DNA of 64,000 nt from Shewanella donghaensis (GTDB taxonomy: Bacteria > Pseudomonadota > Gammaproteobacteria > Enterobacterales > Shewanellaceae): positions 2,480,001 through 2,544,000 of the forward strand of contig NZ_CP041783.1 in the NCBI RefSeq assembly GCF_007567505.1. The letters run 5' to 3'. Shown here piece after piece: positions 23,929 through 31,509 of this stretch. Under the pieces are notes generated by a model. That model had not been told where the DNA came from, did not search any database, and was given only the letters and a program-made list of their open reading frames with translations. Numbering within the stretch: position 1 is the first letter of the stretch; each line of letters begins with the position of its first letter. A program made the translations under genes and the position numbers.

Positions 23929-25251
23929 TTACGCTCTTGGAATGACTAGCTTTTGGCCAATCCTTAATACATCTGATTTAAGATTATTGGTTTTCTTAAT
24001 GCTAGCAACACTCACTTTGTATCGCTGTGCAAGCACGGACAAAGACTCTCCGCTTCTGACAGTATGCTTAACATTGCTTTGCTTTGAAAAAGTCGTACCT
24101 GATGGCGGGTTTTCTTCAAAATACCTGACCACACCTTTGTGAATAGCATTGGCTAATTTTTGCTGATGATTACCGCTCAACAACAATTTCTCTTCTTGGG
24201 GATTTGAAATAAAGCCTGTTTCAACCAAAATTGACGGAATATCGGTAGATTTCAATACTGCAAAGCTCGCCGATTCAGGTTTGCTTTTATGTAGTTTGGT
24301 GACTTTACCTAAACCAGATAATACGTCAGTAGCAATATTATGACTTTCAGCCATAGCATTATCCATCGACATGTCTATCAATGTCATCACTAAGTACTGT
24401 TCGCTATCAGAGTTTTGAATAATGTCCCCAACACCCCCTAATAATTCAGAGTGCTTTTCTTTATCCTCAAATACACGGCCAATTTCTGTATTGGCTCGGC
24501 GTTTTGATAATACCCACACCGATGCGCCTTTAGGCTGTGGCGAAGTAAAGGCATCTGCATGTACTGATATCAACAAGTCTGCTCGACTATTGCGGGCAAG
24601 GTCTGAGCGCTGGTTTAAGTTAACAAAGTAATCCCCAGTGCGAGTCATCACCGCCTTCATACCTGGCGTTTCGTTTATCTTGCGGGCAAGGCGCTTTGAA
24701 ATTTCTAGCACCACTTTTTTCTCAAAGGTGCCTTTTGGACCAATGGAACCAGGATCTTCTCCACCATGACCGGCATCGATAGCTACCACGACATCAGCAG
24801 CACGTTTTGTGGTTTTAACTACCGCTTTTTTAGCTGAACTCTTCCCGTCAGTGTTATCTAAATCTAGCACTAATCTATTGCCATAAGGGGCTGTAGGCGT
24901 AAGTGAGAACAAATTCGCTTTTGCTGGAGAACCAAGTTCCAAAACAAGCCTTAAAGTGCCTTTCTTAGGTGGCGTGCTAAGGCGTATTTTACCAATCAAC
25001 TTACTGTCTTTGGCAATATCCGTAAGTTTCACTTTCGTTGTGGCATCTTTTAAGTCAATCACCAGACGCTGAGGGTTAGTGAGCGTGAAATAACTGTATT
25101 CAGGGGCTGAAGATAGATCAAATACAACTCGGGTGGAATCCGGAGCATCCCAAATTCGTACACTGTCGAGCTTATTTGCTGCTGTGACCTGCATAGCGCA
25201 GCACAACAGGATAATTAAAGAAAAAAATCGTGTCATTTTTAATAGGGTCAT
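23929..25251 (-). CDS. amiB: N-acetylmuramoyl-L-alanine amidase AmiB
   Basis: A 440-residue periplasmic zinc amidase that splits septal peptidoglycan during cell division. In order it has a Sec signal (about 1-25), an N-terminal AMIN domain for localisation, an Amidase_3 domain with zinc ligands beginning at the His of [12 protein letters not shown] (about residue 162), and a C-terminal LysM repeat (about 395-438) beginning HTVRSGESL. Activity in this family is normally gated by EnvC. It lies between tsaE and mutL. Confidence 0.95.
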   Translation of the reverse strand: MTLLKMTRFFSLIILLCCAMQVTAANKLDSVRIWDAPDSTRVVFDLSSAPEYSYFTLTNPQRLVIDLKDATTKVKLTDIAKDSKLIGKIRLSTPPKKGTLRLVLELGSPAKANLFSLTPTAPYGNRLVLDLDNTDGKSSAKKAVVKTTKRAADVVVAIDAGHGGEDPGSIGPKGTFEKKVVLEISKRLARKINETPGMKAVMTRTGDYFVNLNQRSDLARNSRADLLISVHADAFTSPQPKGASVWVLSKRRANTEIGRVFEDKEKHSELLGGVGDIIQNSDSEQYLVMTLIDMSMDNAMAESHNIATDVLSGLGKVTKLHKSKPESASFAVLKSTDIPSILVETGFISNPQEEKLLLSGNHQQKLANAIHKGVVRYFEENPPSGTTFSKQSNVKHTVRSGESLSVLAQRYKVSVASIKKTNNLKSDVLRIGQKLVIPRA

Positions 25252-25311
25252 TATTGTTTTAGTTAATTGACTTATTGTTTACTAACGAATATTTGTATTG
25301 AACCAATGATT

Positions 25312-25773
25312 TTACTTATCTAATTTACCAACAATTTCACGGCCTAAATCTGTTAGACCAGTGACTTCAACATGTCTGTGTTCATCGACATAGTTGAGAT
25401 GAATAGTGATATCAGGCTGAGGAATTAACCCGTGCCCTCTATCAGGCCATTCAATAATGCTAATCGTATTATCTGTAAAATAATCACGGATCCCCATGTA
25501 TTCAAGCTCTTCAGGATCTAATAACCGGTATAAATCAAAATGATAAATTTGCATATCTTTTAACTCATAAGGCTCGACTAGCGTATATGTTGGACTTTTT
25601 ACATTTCCATCATGACCTAAACCTTGAATTAATCCGCGGCTTAATGTGGTTTTTCCTGCACCAAGATCGCCAGTTAAATAAATAACTAAAGGAGCAGACA
25701 CTCGCAAAGACAATTCAACACCAAGTTCAATTGTCGCTTGCTCATCTTGGAGGTTTTTAATTAAAGAAGTCAT
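25312..25773 (-). CDS. tsaE: tRNA threonylcarbamoyladenosine biosynthesis protein TsaE
   Basis: A 153-residue P-loop ATPase that works with TsaB and TsaD to form t6A37 in ANN-decoding tRNAs. The Walker A motif is GDLGAGKTT (about 35-43), followed by the SPTYTLV switch and YHFDLYRL. It is the first gene of the amiB-mutL-miaA-hfq run. In E. coli nnr sits directly upstream, but here the next gene upstream is an unrelated helical protein beyond a terminator. Confidence 0.95.
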   Translation of the reverse strand: MTSLIKNLQDEQATIELGVELSLRVSAPLVIYLTGDLGAGKTTLSRGLIQGLGHDGNVKSPTYTLVEPYELKDMQIYHFDLYRLLDPEELEYMGIRDYFTDNTISIIEWPDRGHGLIPQPDITIHLNYVDEHRHVEVTGLTDLGREIVGKLDK

Positions 25774-25873
25774 GTTAACTTACCAGCACTTAGGAGAATA
25801 ATCATATAAAAACTGCAATTTAACAGACAATAATATGGTTATCTGCGGTCTTGCACGATTTTAAAAGCTGAAA

Positions 25874-25906
25874 ATAACAGAGCCAGCTTGCAAGCTGGCT
25901 CTGTTT
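25874..25906 (-). terminator. Terminator of the 151-residue orphan gene
   Basis: A near-perfect stem (AACAGAGCCAGC / GCTGGCTCTGTT) around TTGCAA, with T-rich sequence on both sides. It separates the orphan gene from tsaE, so tsaE must have its own promoter. Confidence 0.88.
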
Positions 25907-25945
25907 TTAAATATTAACATAAAACTGTTTGTTGAAAAATATCTG

Positions 25946-26401
25946 TTAGATATCTTCCATACGAAGTGCACTATGCACCATACGTTTTTGTTGTGTTTTT
26001 TCAACTCGCACCAAATCCAGCAGGGCATCTTTAATTTCTGTCACTGCAGTGCTGTTTGCTGTCTTTTCTAGAAAAGCAATTAAACGGTTTTCTAAATCTA
26101 GATGCAGCTCTAACACATCATCTTCATTCATATTGGCTGGTAACGTCGAATCCTGGCAGCGTTTTTCAAAATCTTCGAACGTAATATCTTTATACCAAGT
26201 TTCGAGCATTCGCTTTGGTGCTTCATCGATATAGTTTTCAATACTATCGTGCACATGTTGTTGGTGCTGTTGCAGATATTCCAACATCATTTTTACTCTT
26301 GTAGAATCTGCATTGCGGTTTAATCGGCCATAAAGTTGACCCATGTCTAAGCGTGACTTGGCAATAAACTCAAGCACTTCACTTAATTGTTGGATACGCA
26401 T
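25946..26401 (-). CDS. Hypothetical helical protein
   Basis: A 151-residue, almost wholly helical, acidic protein with no signal peptide. Four amphipathic helices (about 5-25, 32-60, 95-115, 118-145) suggest a four-helix bundle. E and H residues are spaced along helices 2 and 3 (EYLQQHQQHVHDSIE), which is faintly ferritin-like, but I see no full di-iron motif. It occupies the position held by queG and nnr in E. coli. It is an intact frame with its own terminator and is flanked upstream by decayed tRNA copies. Function not recognised. Confidence 0.7.
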   Translation of the reverse strand: MRIQQLSEVLEFIAKSRLDMGQLYGRLNRNADSTRVKMMLEYLQQHQQHVHDSIENYIDEAPKRMLETWYKDITFEDFEKRCQDSTLPANMNEDDVLELHLDLENRLIAFLEKTANSTAVTEIKDALLDLVRVEKTQQKRMVHSALRMEDI

Positions 26402-26623
26402 AATAAAACTCCATCATTAACCACAACAAGTAGTTAGTAAAAATAAGATTGTAAAAGCTTGTATTTATTATGGTTGAAAATACGCTAAGAATATTTGAGC
26501 GAGTTCATATTTTACATATAAAAAATAGGTAATTTAGTAAAAACGAAATAACTATGGCTCAGAAGGATTAAATTAGTCATCGAAGGTCTCTAATTAGGAA
26601 TTGTTGTAACTAGAGAGGAAATT

Positions 26624-26722
26624 GGAGCGACCTGTCTGTTCATGAAAAGTGGTTCGAACTGATGACCTATACCTTGGCAATAAAAAAGGTATCACTATTT
26701 CTAAAAGCGCAACTGAGCTAAG
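26624..26722 (-). pseudogene. Decayed tRNA-Gly copy 1
   Basis: The anticodon region resembles tRNA-Gly, but the 5' acceptor strand is missing. About seven extra bases (a T-run) lie in the 5' side of the anticodon stem-loop, and the 3' side of the T-stem is replaced by unrelated sequence. It cannot fold as a cloverleaf. Confidence 0.8.
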
Positions 26723-26766
26723 TATGGTTTTTTTGAGTAAGAATGATTGTATTTAGTGGGGAAATT

Positions 26767-26845
26767 GGAGCGACATATCAGGTTCGAACTGATGACCTAT
26801 ACCTTGGCAAGGTATCACTATTTCTAAAAGCGCAACTGAGCTAGC
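26767..26845 (-). pseudogene. Decayed tRNA-Gly copy 2
   Basis: The 3' half (anticodon arm, T arm, acceptor 3' strand and CCA) is identical to the intact genes. The 5' acceptor strand and D arm are replaced by sequence shared with the other two decayed copies, so no acceptor stem can form. Confidence 0.82.
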
Positions 26846-26907
26846 TATTGATTTGCTTTGTAGTTTTGAAATTATAAATAGGAAGTTTATATCTTAGGGG
26901 AGAAATT

Positions 26908-27007
26908 GGAGCGACCAGTCTGTTCAAAAAAAGTGGTTAGAACTGATGACCTATACCTTGGCAATAAAAAAGGTATCACTATTTCTAGAAGCACAACTGA
27001 GCTAGCT
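26908..27007 (-). pseudogene. Decayed tRNA-Gly copy 3
   Basis: Nearly the same lesions as copy 1: T-run insertion in the anticodon arm, replaced T-stem and missing 5' acceptor strand. About 65 bases of spacer on either side (26841-26905 and 27002-27066) are almost identical, showing a recent duplication of a roughly 160-base unit. Confidence 0.82.
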
Positions 27008-27068
27008 ATTGATTTGCTTTGTAGTTTTGAAATTATAAATAGGAAGTTTATATCTTAGAGGAGAAATT

Positions 27069-27144
27069 GGAGCGACATATCAGGTTCGAACTGATGACCT
27101 ATACCTTGGCAAGGTATCGCTCTACCAACTGAGCTAATGTCGCA
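27069..27144 (-). tRNA. tRNA-Gly (GCC), copy A
   Basis: A 76-base cloverleaf with a 7-base acceptor stem (GCGACAT / ATGTCGC), D arm with TTGG, anticodon loop TTGCCAA giving anticodon GCC (reads GGC/GGU), T loop TTCGAAC, discriminator T and encoded CCA. It is the last intact gene of the array and is followed by three decayed copies. Confidence 0.97.
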
Positions 27145-27169
27145 TCTATTTGCTTTTTAATTCACTTAG

Positions 27170-27211
27170 CAAGGTATCGTCTTTCAACCTGCCAACTGAG
27201 CTAATGTCGCA
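27170..27211 (-). repeat. 5'-half tRNA-Gly fragment 4
   Basis: A 42-base copy of the tRNA 5' half. It runs from the acceptor 5' strand GCGACAT through the D arm to CGATACCTTGC, with about eight extra bases in the D region, and stops within the anticodon loop. It precedes copy A on the same strand. Confidence 0.85.
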
Positions 27212-27241
27212 TATCAATTTTATTTTGAAGCTTTTTAAATT

Positions 27242-27317
27242 GGAGCGACATATCAGGTTCGAACTGATGACCTATACCTTGGCAAGGTATCGCTCTACCA
27301 ACTGAGCTAATGTCGCA
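27242..27317 (-). tRNA. tRNA-Gly (GCC), copy B
   Basis: Identical over 76 bases to copy A, with anticodon GCC and encoded CCA. Its distance from copy A is 173 bases start to start. Confidence 0.97.
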
Positions 27318-27343
27318 TCTATTTGCTTTTTTAATTCACTTAG

Positions 27344-27385
27344 CAAGGTATCGTCTTTCAACCTGCCAACTGAGCTAATGTCGCA
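27344..27385 (-). repeat. 5'-half tRNA-Gly fragment 3
   Basis: Same 42-base 5'-half as fragment 4, with the same extra D-region bases (GCAGGTTGAAAGA). It lies 27 bases before copy B. Confidence 0.85.
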
Positions 27386-27409
27386 TATCAATTTAAATTT
27401 TTAAAATTT

Positions 27410-27485
27410 GGAGCGACATATCAGGTTCGAACTGATGACCTATACCTTGGCAAGGTATCGCTCTACCAACTGAGCTAATGTCGCA
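27410..27485 (-). tRNA. tRNA-Gly (GCC), copy C
   Basis: Identical over 76 bases to the other intact copies, with anticodon GCC and encoded CCA. It lies 168 bases from copy B. Confidence 0.97.
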
Positions 27486-27510
27486 TCACAATGCTTTATC
27501 AAAACATTTG

Positions 27511-27553
27511 GCAAGGTATCGTTTGAACCAGAGCCAACTGAGCTAATGTCGCA
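27511..27553 (-). repeat. 5'-half tRNA-Gly fragment 2
   Basis: A 43-base 5'-half with a different D-region insert (GCTCTGGTTCAAA) from the other three. The acceptor 5' strand and the GATACCTTGC end are conserved. It lies before copy C. Confidence 0.83.
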
Positions 27554-27575
27554 TATAAATTTTTATTTGAAAATT

Positions 27576-27651
27576 GGAGCGACATATCAGGTTCGAACTG
27601 ATGACCTATACCTTGGCAAGGTATCGCTCTACCAACTGAGCTAATGTCGCA
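27576..27651 (-). tRNA. tRNA-Gly (GCC), copy D
   Basis: First intact tRNA of the array in transcription order. It is identical to the other copies, with anticodon GCC and encoded CCA, and lies 166 bases from copy C. Confidence 0.97.
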
Positions 27652-27677
27652 TCTATTTGCTTTTTTAATTCATTCAG

Positions 27678-27719
27678 CAAGGTATCGTATTTCAACCTGC
27701 CAACTGAGCTAATGTCGCA
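27678..27719 (-). repeat. 5'-half tRNA-Gly fragment 1
   Basis: A 42-base 5'-half at the head of the array, about 60 bases after the predicted transcription start. It differs by a single base from fragments 3 and 4 within the inserted D region. Confidence 0.85.
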
Positions 27720-27779
27720 TCTTTATACTGCAATTTTCAAATTTCAACAGCTTGCAGTAATGAGTCTTACTGTAAAAAG

Positions 27780-27817
27780 TTGAGGCCGCATTATATGTAA
27801 TATTCACTACACTGCAA
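27780..27817 (-). promoter_or_regulatory. Promoter of the tRNA-Gly array
   Basis: On the minus strand a TTGCAG -35 (27812-27817) and a perfect TATAAT -10 (27790-27795) are 16 bases apart, followed by a GC-rich GCGGCC discriminator. Such a discriminator is typical of stable-RNA promoters under stringent (ppGpp) control. Confidence 0.72.
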
Positions 27818-27846
27818 CCCTTATTTCAAAAAAAAAGTCTGATCGG

Positions 27847-28392
27847 TTAAATTTTAAATACTTCTCGACGATAAAACTGCAATTCTTCGATAGATTCTTT
27901 GATATCTTCTAAAGCTTGGTGCGTATTCTTTTTAGTAAGCCCGTCCATCACTTCTGGTTTCCAGCGACGTGTAAGCTCTTTTATCGTACTGACATCAATA
28001 TTGCGATAATGGAAGAATTCTTCTAATTCCAGCATGTATTTATTTAAAAAACGGCGATCTTGTCCAATAGTATTACCACACATTGGCGATGCACCTTTAG
28101 GAACATACTGCTCTAAAAAGCTAATCGTCTGTCTAATGGCATCTTCTTCAGTAAGGACACTGGCCTTTACGCGGTCAATTAAACCGGATTGACCATGATG
28201 GGTTTGATTCCAATCATCCATGCCTGCTAACACTTCATCAGATTGGTGAATAGCAATAACAGGGCCTTGCGCTAACACATTAAGTTCTTGGTCCGTCACT
28301 ATGGTGGCAATTTCGATCACGCGATCAACACTGGGCTCTAAACCCGTCATTTCTAAATCAACCCAAATAAGATTGTTTGAATTTATAGCCAT
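27847..28392 (-). CDS. orn: Oligoribonuclease
   Basis: A 181-residue 3'-5' exoribonuclease that degrades dinucleotides, including pGpG from cyclic-di-GMP turnover. It has the DEDDh motifs: Asp/Glu in [11 protein letters not shown] (about 11-13), Asp in a central block, and the [14 protein letters not shown] region with the last His and Asp. It is divergent from rsgA and upstream of the tRNA-Gly array, as in E. coli. Confidence 0.96.
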   Translation of the reverse strand: MAINSNNLIWVDLEMTGLEPSVDRVIEIATIVTDQELNVLAQGPVIAIHQSDEVLAGMDDWNQTHHGQSGLIDRVKASVLTEEDAIRQTISFLEQYVPKGASPMCGNTIGQDRRFLNKYMLELEEFFHYRNIDVSTIKELTRRWKPEVMDGLTKKNTHQALEDIKESIEELQFYRREVFKI

Positions 28393-28505
28393 AATTTTTG
28401 CCTTGTTCTGTCTAATGCCCTTATTTCAGGCATTTTTACTAAAGAGGGTGTATCATACTGTTTTTTTATACGACACAAAAACACCTAATTGATGAAGATT
28501 ATCCT

Positions 28506-29561
28506 GTGAGTAAAAAGAAACCACTTAGCCAAAGCCAAAAGCGCAGAATGCGCGACAATCAAAGTAAGCGTTTAAAGCGTAAAGACACTGAAGATTCAGC
28601 TACTGAATTACAGGATAGTCTACTGGGGTCTGAACAACAGGGAATCGTCATTTCTCGTTTTGGACAACACGCTGATATCGAAACTGAAGATGGTACTGTC
28701 GCACGTTGTAACATTCGCCGAAACATTACTAGTTTAGTGACTGGTGATAAAGTATTAGTGCGACTTGCCACTGAAACCAACCGTGGCATTGGCGGCATTG
28801 TTGAAGCAGTTCATCCGAGAATATCTTCATTAACGCGTCCAGATTTATACGACGGGGTTAAAATCATTGCGGCAAATATTGATCAGATACTCATTGTATC
28901 GTCAATATTACCAAGTTTTACCACCCAAATTATTGACCGTTACTTAGTGGCTTCAGAAGACACCGATATCCCACCTGTGATTATCCTTAATAAAATGGAT
29001 CTGCTCACTGATGAAAACCGTGAAGAAGTCGAAGTGGCTCTTGAGCGTTATCGCCAAATAGGTTACCCCGTGTATATGGTAAGTAGTCATACTGGCGAAG
29101 GTGTTGATCAGATTAAAGCGTTACTGTCTGATAAAATCAGCGTGTTTGCAGGACAATCTGGTGTCGGTAAATCGTCACTGATTAATGCATTAATGCCTGA
29201 TGCAGAACTGGCTATTGGCGACGTGTCTAATAACTCAGGGCTTGGCCAGCACACCACGACTACGGCAAAGCTATTGCATTTTGAAAGTGGTGGAGACTTA
29301 ATTGATTCTCCTGGTGTGCGTGAATTTGCCCTTTGGCATTTACCTGCGCCGCGTGTCGGTTGGTGTTTTATCGAGTTTAGAGATTATATTGGAACCTGTA
29401 AGTTTCGAGATTGTAAACACGGCGACGATCCCGGCTGCGCCTTGCAAGAAGCATTAGCAGATGGGAAAATAACCCAAGATAGATTCAGTAATTACCAACG
29501 CATTATTGCCAGTCTCGATGAACAAAGACATGCTCGCCATTTCAGAGCCATCGACGAATAA
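28506..29561 (+). CDS. rsgA: Ribosome small-subunit-dependent GTPase RsgA
   Basis: A 351-residue circularly permuted GTPase that aids late 30S maturation. In order it has a basic N-terminal tail, an OB fold, a G domain in permuted order (G4 NKMD near 160, then G1 GQSGVGKSS near 219, then G3 DSPG near 264), and a C-terminal zinc motif with Cys in [14 protein letters not shown] (about 299-312). The start is GTG at 28506. A conserved head-to-head pair with orn. Confidence 0.96.
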   Translation: MSKKKPLSQSQKRRMRDNQSKRLKRKDTEDSATELQDSLLGSEQQGIVISRFGQHADIETEDGTVARCNIRRNITSLVTGDKVLVRLATETNRGIGGIVEAVHPRISSLTRPDLYDGVKIIAANIDQILIVSSILPSFTTQIIDRYLVASEDTDIPPVIILNKMDLLTDENREEVEVALERYRQIGYPVYMVSSHTGEGVDQIKALLSDKISVFAGQSGVGKSSLINALMPDAELAIGDVSNNSGLGQHTTTTAKLLHFESGGDLIDSPGVREFALWHLPAPRVGWCFIEFRDYIGTCKFRDCKHGDDPGCALQEALADGKITQDRFSNYQRIIASLDEQRHARHFRAIDE

Positions 29562-29653
29562 TAAAAGCTTATGAGCTGACGCACTGATGTAAAGCGTTGT
29601 ATCATATTTAAAGAACATGATTAAAAACATAAATAACTAAAAAGGGTATTCAA

Positions 29654-30514
29654 TTGGATTCTGTTAAAATTGCTTTGCAATACATTATGCCTAAACATTT
29701 TCTTTCACGTCTTGTGGGTAAGCTTGCAGCTTCCGAAGCTGGCGCGATTACGACTGCTGGTATTAAATGGTTTATTAAGCAATACAAAATTGACATGTCA
29801 GAAGCGGCTCAAAGTGAGCCTGAAGCCTACAAAACGTTTAATGCATTTTTTACTCGCGCTTTAAAGCCGGGTTTACGTCCTATTGTTGAAGATGCAAAAA
29901 CAATGGCTCATCCTGTTGATGGCGCAGTTAGCCAGTGTGGACCAGTTGAAGCGGGTAAAATTGTTCAAGCTAAAGGGCATGATTACACCACATTAGCGCT
30001 TTTAGGTGGCCAGATTAAAGATGCTGAACGCTTTAACGATGGTGACTTTGCAACGATTTATTTAGCACCAAAAGATTATCACCGTATTCACATGCCAATC
30101 ACCGGCACATTGTCAAAAATGACCTATATTCCTGGTGATTTGTTTTCGGTTAACCCATTAACAGCCCAAAACGTTCCAGGGTTATTTGCTCGTAACGAAC
30201 GCGTTGTCGCTATTTTTGAAACCGAAGTAGGCCCGCTAGCAATGGTATTAGTAGGCGCGACGATTGTGGCAAGCATTGAAACAGTGTGGGCGGGCACGGT
30301 CACGCCACCATGTGGCAAGCAAGTGTTTACTTGGGATTACCCAACTGAAGGTGCTGAAGCACTGACATTAGAAAAAGGCGCAGAAATGGGCCGCTTTAAG
30401 CTAGGTTCTACTGTCGTCATGCTATTTGCTCAAGATGCCATAGAAAGTTTTGCAGAAGGCGTTGAGCCAACACAAACAACTCGCATGGGTCAGGCATTTG
30501 CTCATTTAAACTAA
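29654..30514 (+). CDS. psd: Phosphatidylserine decarboxylase proenzyme
   Basis: A 286-residue inner-membrane enzyme that makes phosphatidylethanolamine from phosphatidylserine. Self-cleavage at the LGST motif (Ser about 254) creates the pyruvoyl group. The Asp of HPVDGAVS and the His of KDYHRIHMP are the other catalytic residues. The start is TTG at 29654, chosen because an AAGGG site precedes it and the family N-terminus ([11 protein letters not shown]) begins here. An ATG at 29687 would remove it. It follows rsgA on the same strand. Confidence 0.95.
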   Translation: MDSVKIALQYIMPKHFLSRLVGKLAASEAGAITTAGIKWFIKQYKIDMSEAAQSEPEAYKTFNAFFTRALKPGLRPIVEDAKTMAHPVDGAVSQCGPVEAGKIVQAKGHDYTTLALLGGQIKDAERFNDGDFATIYLAPKDYHRIHMPITGTLSKMTYIPGDLFSVNPLTAQNVPGLFARNERVVAIFETEVGPLAMVLVGATIVASIETVWAGTVTPPCGKQVFTWDYPTEGAEALTLEKGAEMGRFKLGSTVVMLFAQDAIESFAEGVEPTQTTRMGQAFAHLN

Positions 30515-30548
30515 TTTGTACTAGAACCAAGATGACAGCTGAATCAGT

Positions 30549-31457
30549 ATGATGCCAACAGGCGCTTTACAAGGAACTAATCCAAACTCCGGGTTAATTC
30601 AGCTGCATATCGCAGTACTACTGTTTGGTGGTACTGCATTATTTTCTAAAATTATCCCCCTAAGTCCACTTGATATCACCGTGTTACGCTGCGTTATTGC
30701 CTTTTTTGTTCTTGGCTGCATCGTCAAATTAAGTAAACAAAATCTCCAACTACAACAAATCAAACACTACTTTGTCGCGCTTGGACTGGGAATTTTGGTG
30801 AGCTTACATTGGGTGACCTATTTTGCCTCTATGCAACTCTCATCAGTCGCCATCGGCATGATTGCGTTTTTCACCTACCCTGTAATGACAGTTCTTGTTG
30901 AGCCGCTAATCAATAAAACAAAGTTAGAACTCGCAGATGTCTTATCTGGTTTAGCGGTACTCACAGGGGTTATTTTACTTATCCCCGAAGCTAACCTTGA
31001 TAATGATGTCACCCTAGGAATTGCTACAGGCATACTCTCAGCCGCCTTATTCACTGGGAGGAACTTACTCCATAAACGCTACTTTTCACTCTACAGCGGC
31101 CCTCAGGCAATGTTCTATCAAACATTGGTAGCGGTGCTGATACTGAGCCCTTGGTTAGAGGTAGAGATTCAAACCATCAATATTGAGGTGTGGACTTCAA
31201 TTGTCATTTTAGGCATATTTTTTACTGCTGCCCCACACGCCTTATTTGCTTCTGCATTACGTCAACTAAGTGCGAAAACGGTTGGCTTAGTCTCATGCTT
31301 GCAACCCTTTTATGGCACTGTGTTAGCCCTGCTATTGCTAAACGAGCAAGTTAATTTGAATACGTTTATCGGCGGGAGCATTATCTTGATCACAGCAATT
31401 TTCGAAACTCAGAAAAATCATAAAAATCATAAAAATCATAAAAAAAATAAAGCGTAA
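30549..31457 (+). CDS. EamA/DMT-family membrane transporter
   Basis: A 302-residue permease with about ten transmembrane helices in two EamA halves (about 18-148 and 158-290), typical of drug/metabolite exporters. The substrate cannot be inferred. The final residues (NHKNHKNHKKNKA) come from a nine-base direct repeat, AAAAATCAT, three times at 31413-31439. The gene sits between psd and the large channel, which are adjacent in E. coli. No clear ribosome site precedes the start, so translation may be weak or coupled. Confidence 0.85.
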   Translation: MMPTGALQGTNPNSGLIQLHIAVLLFGGTALFSKIIPLSPLDITVLRCVIAFFVLGCIVKLSKQNLQLQQIKHYFVALGLGILVSLHWVTYFASMQLSSVAIGMIAFFTYPVMTVLVEPLINKTKLELADVLSGLAVLTGVILLIPEANLDNDVTLGIATGILSAALFTGRNLLHKRYFSLYSGPQAMFYQTLVAVLILSPWLEVEIQTINIEVWTSIVILGIFFTAAPHALFASALRQLSAKTVGLVSCLQPFYGTVLALLLLNEQVNLNTFIGGSIILITAIFETQKNHKNHKNHKKNKA

Positions 31458-31509
31458 ACTCAGGTTTTTGTTACCATTGTATTAGTCTCTCACTAGCAAT
31501 CATTCCTCT

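Noticed and set aside
25846..25945. Remnants of nnr or queG near tsaE
   Set aside because: The gap holds only the orphan gene's terminator. I could read no piece of either protein in any frame.
26624..27719. Regular repeats that could suggest a CRISPR array
   Set aside because: The repeats are tRNA-Gly genes and tRNA halves that fold as tRNA parts. Spacer sequences are themselves repeated and there are no cas genes nearby.
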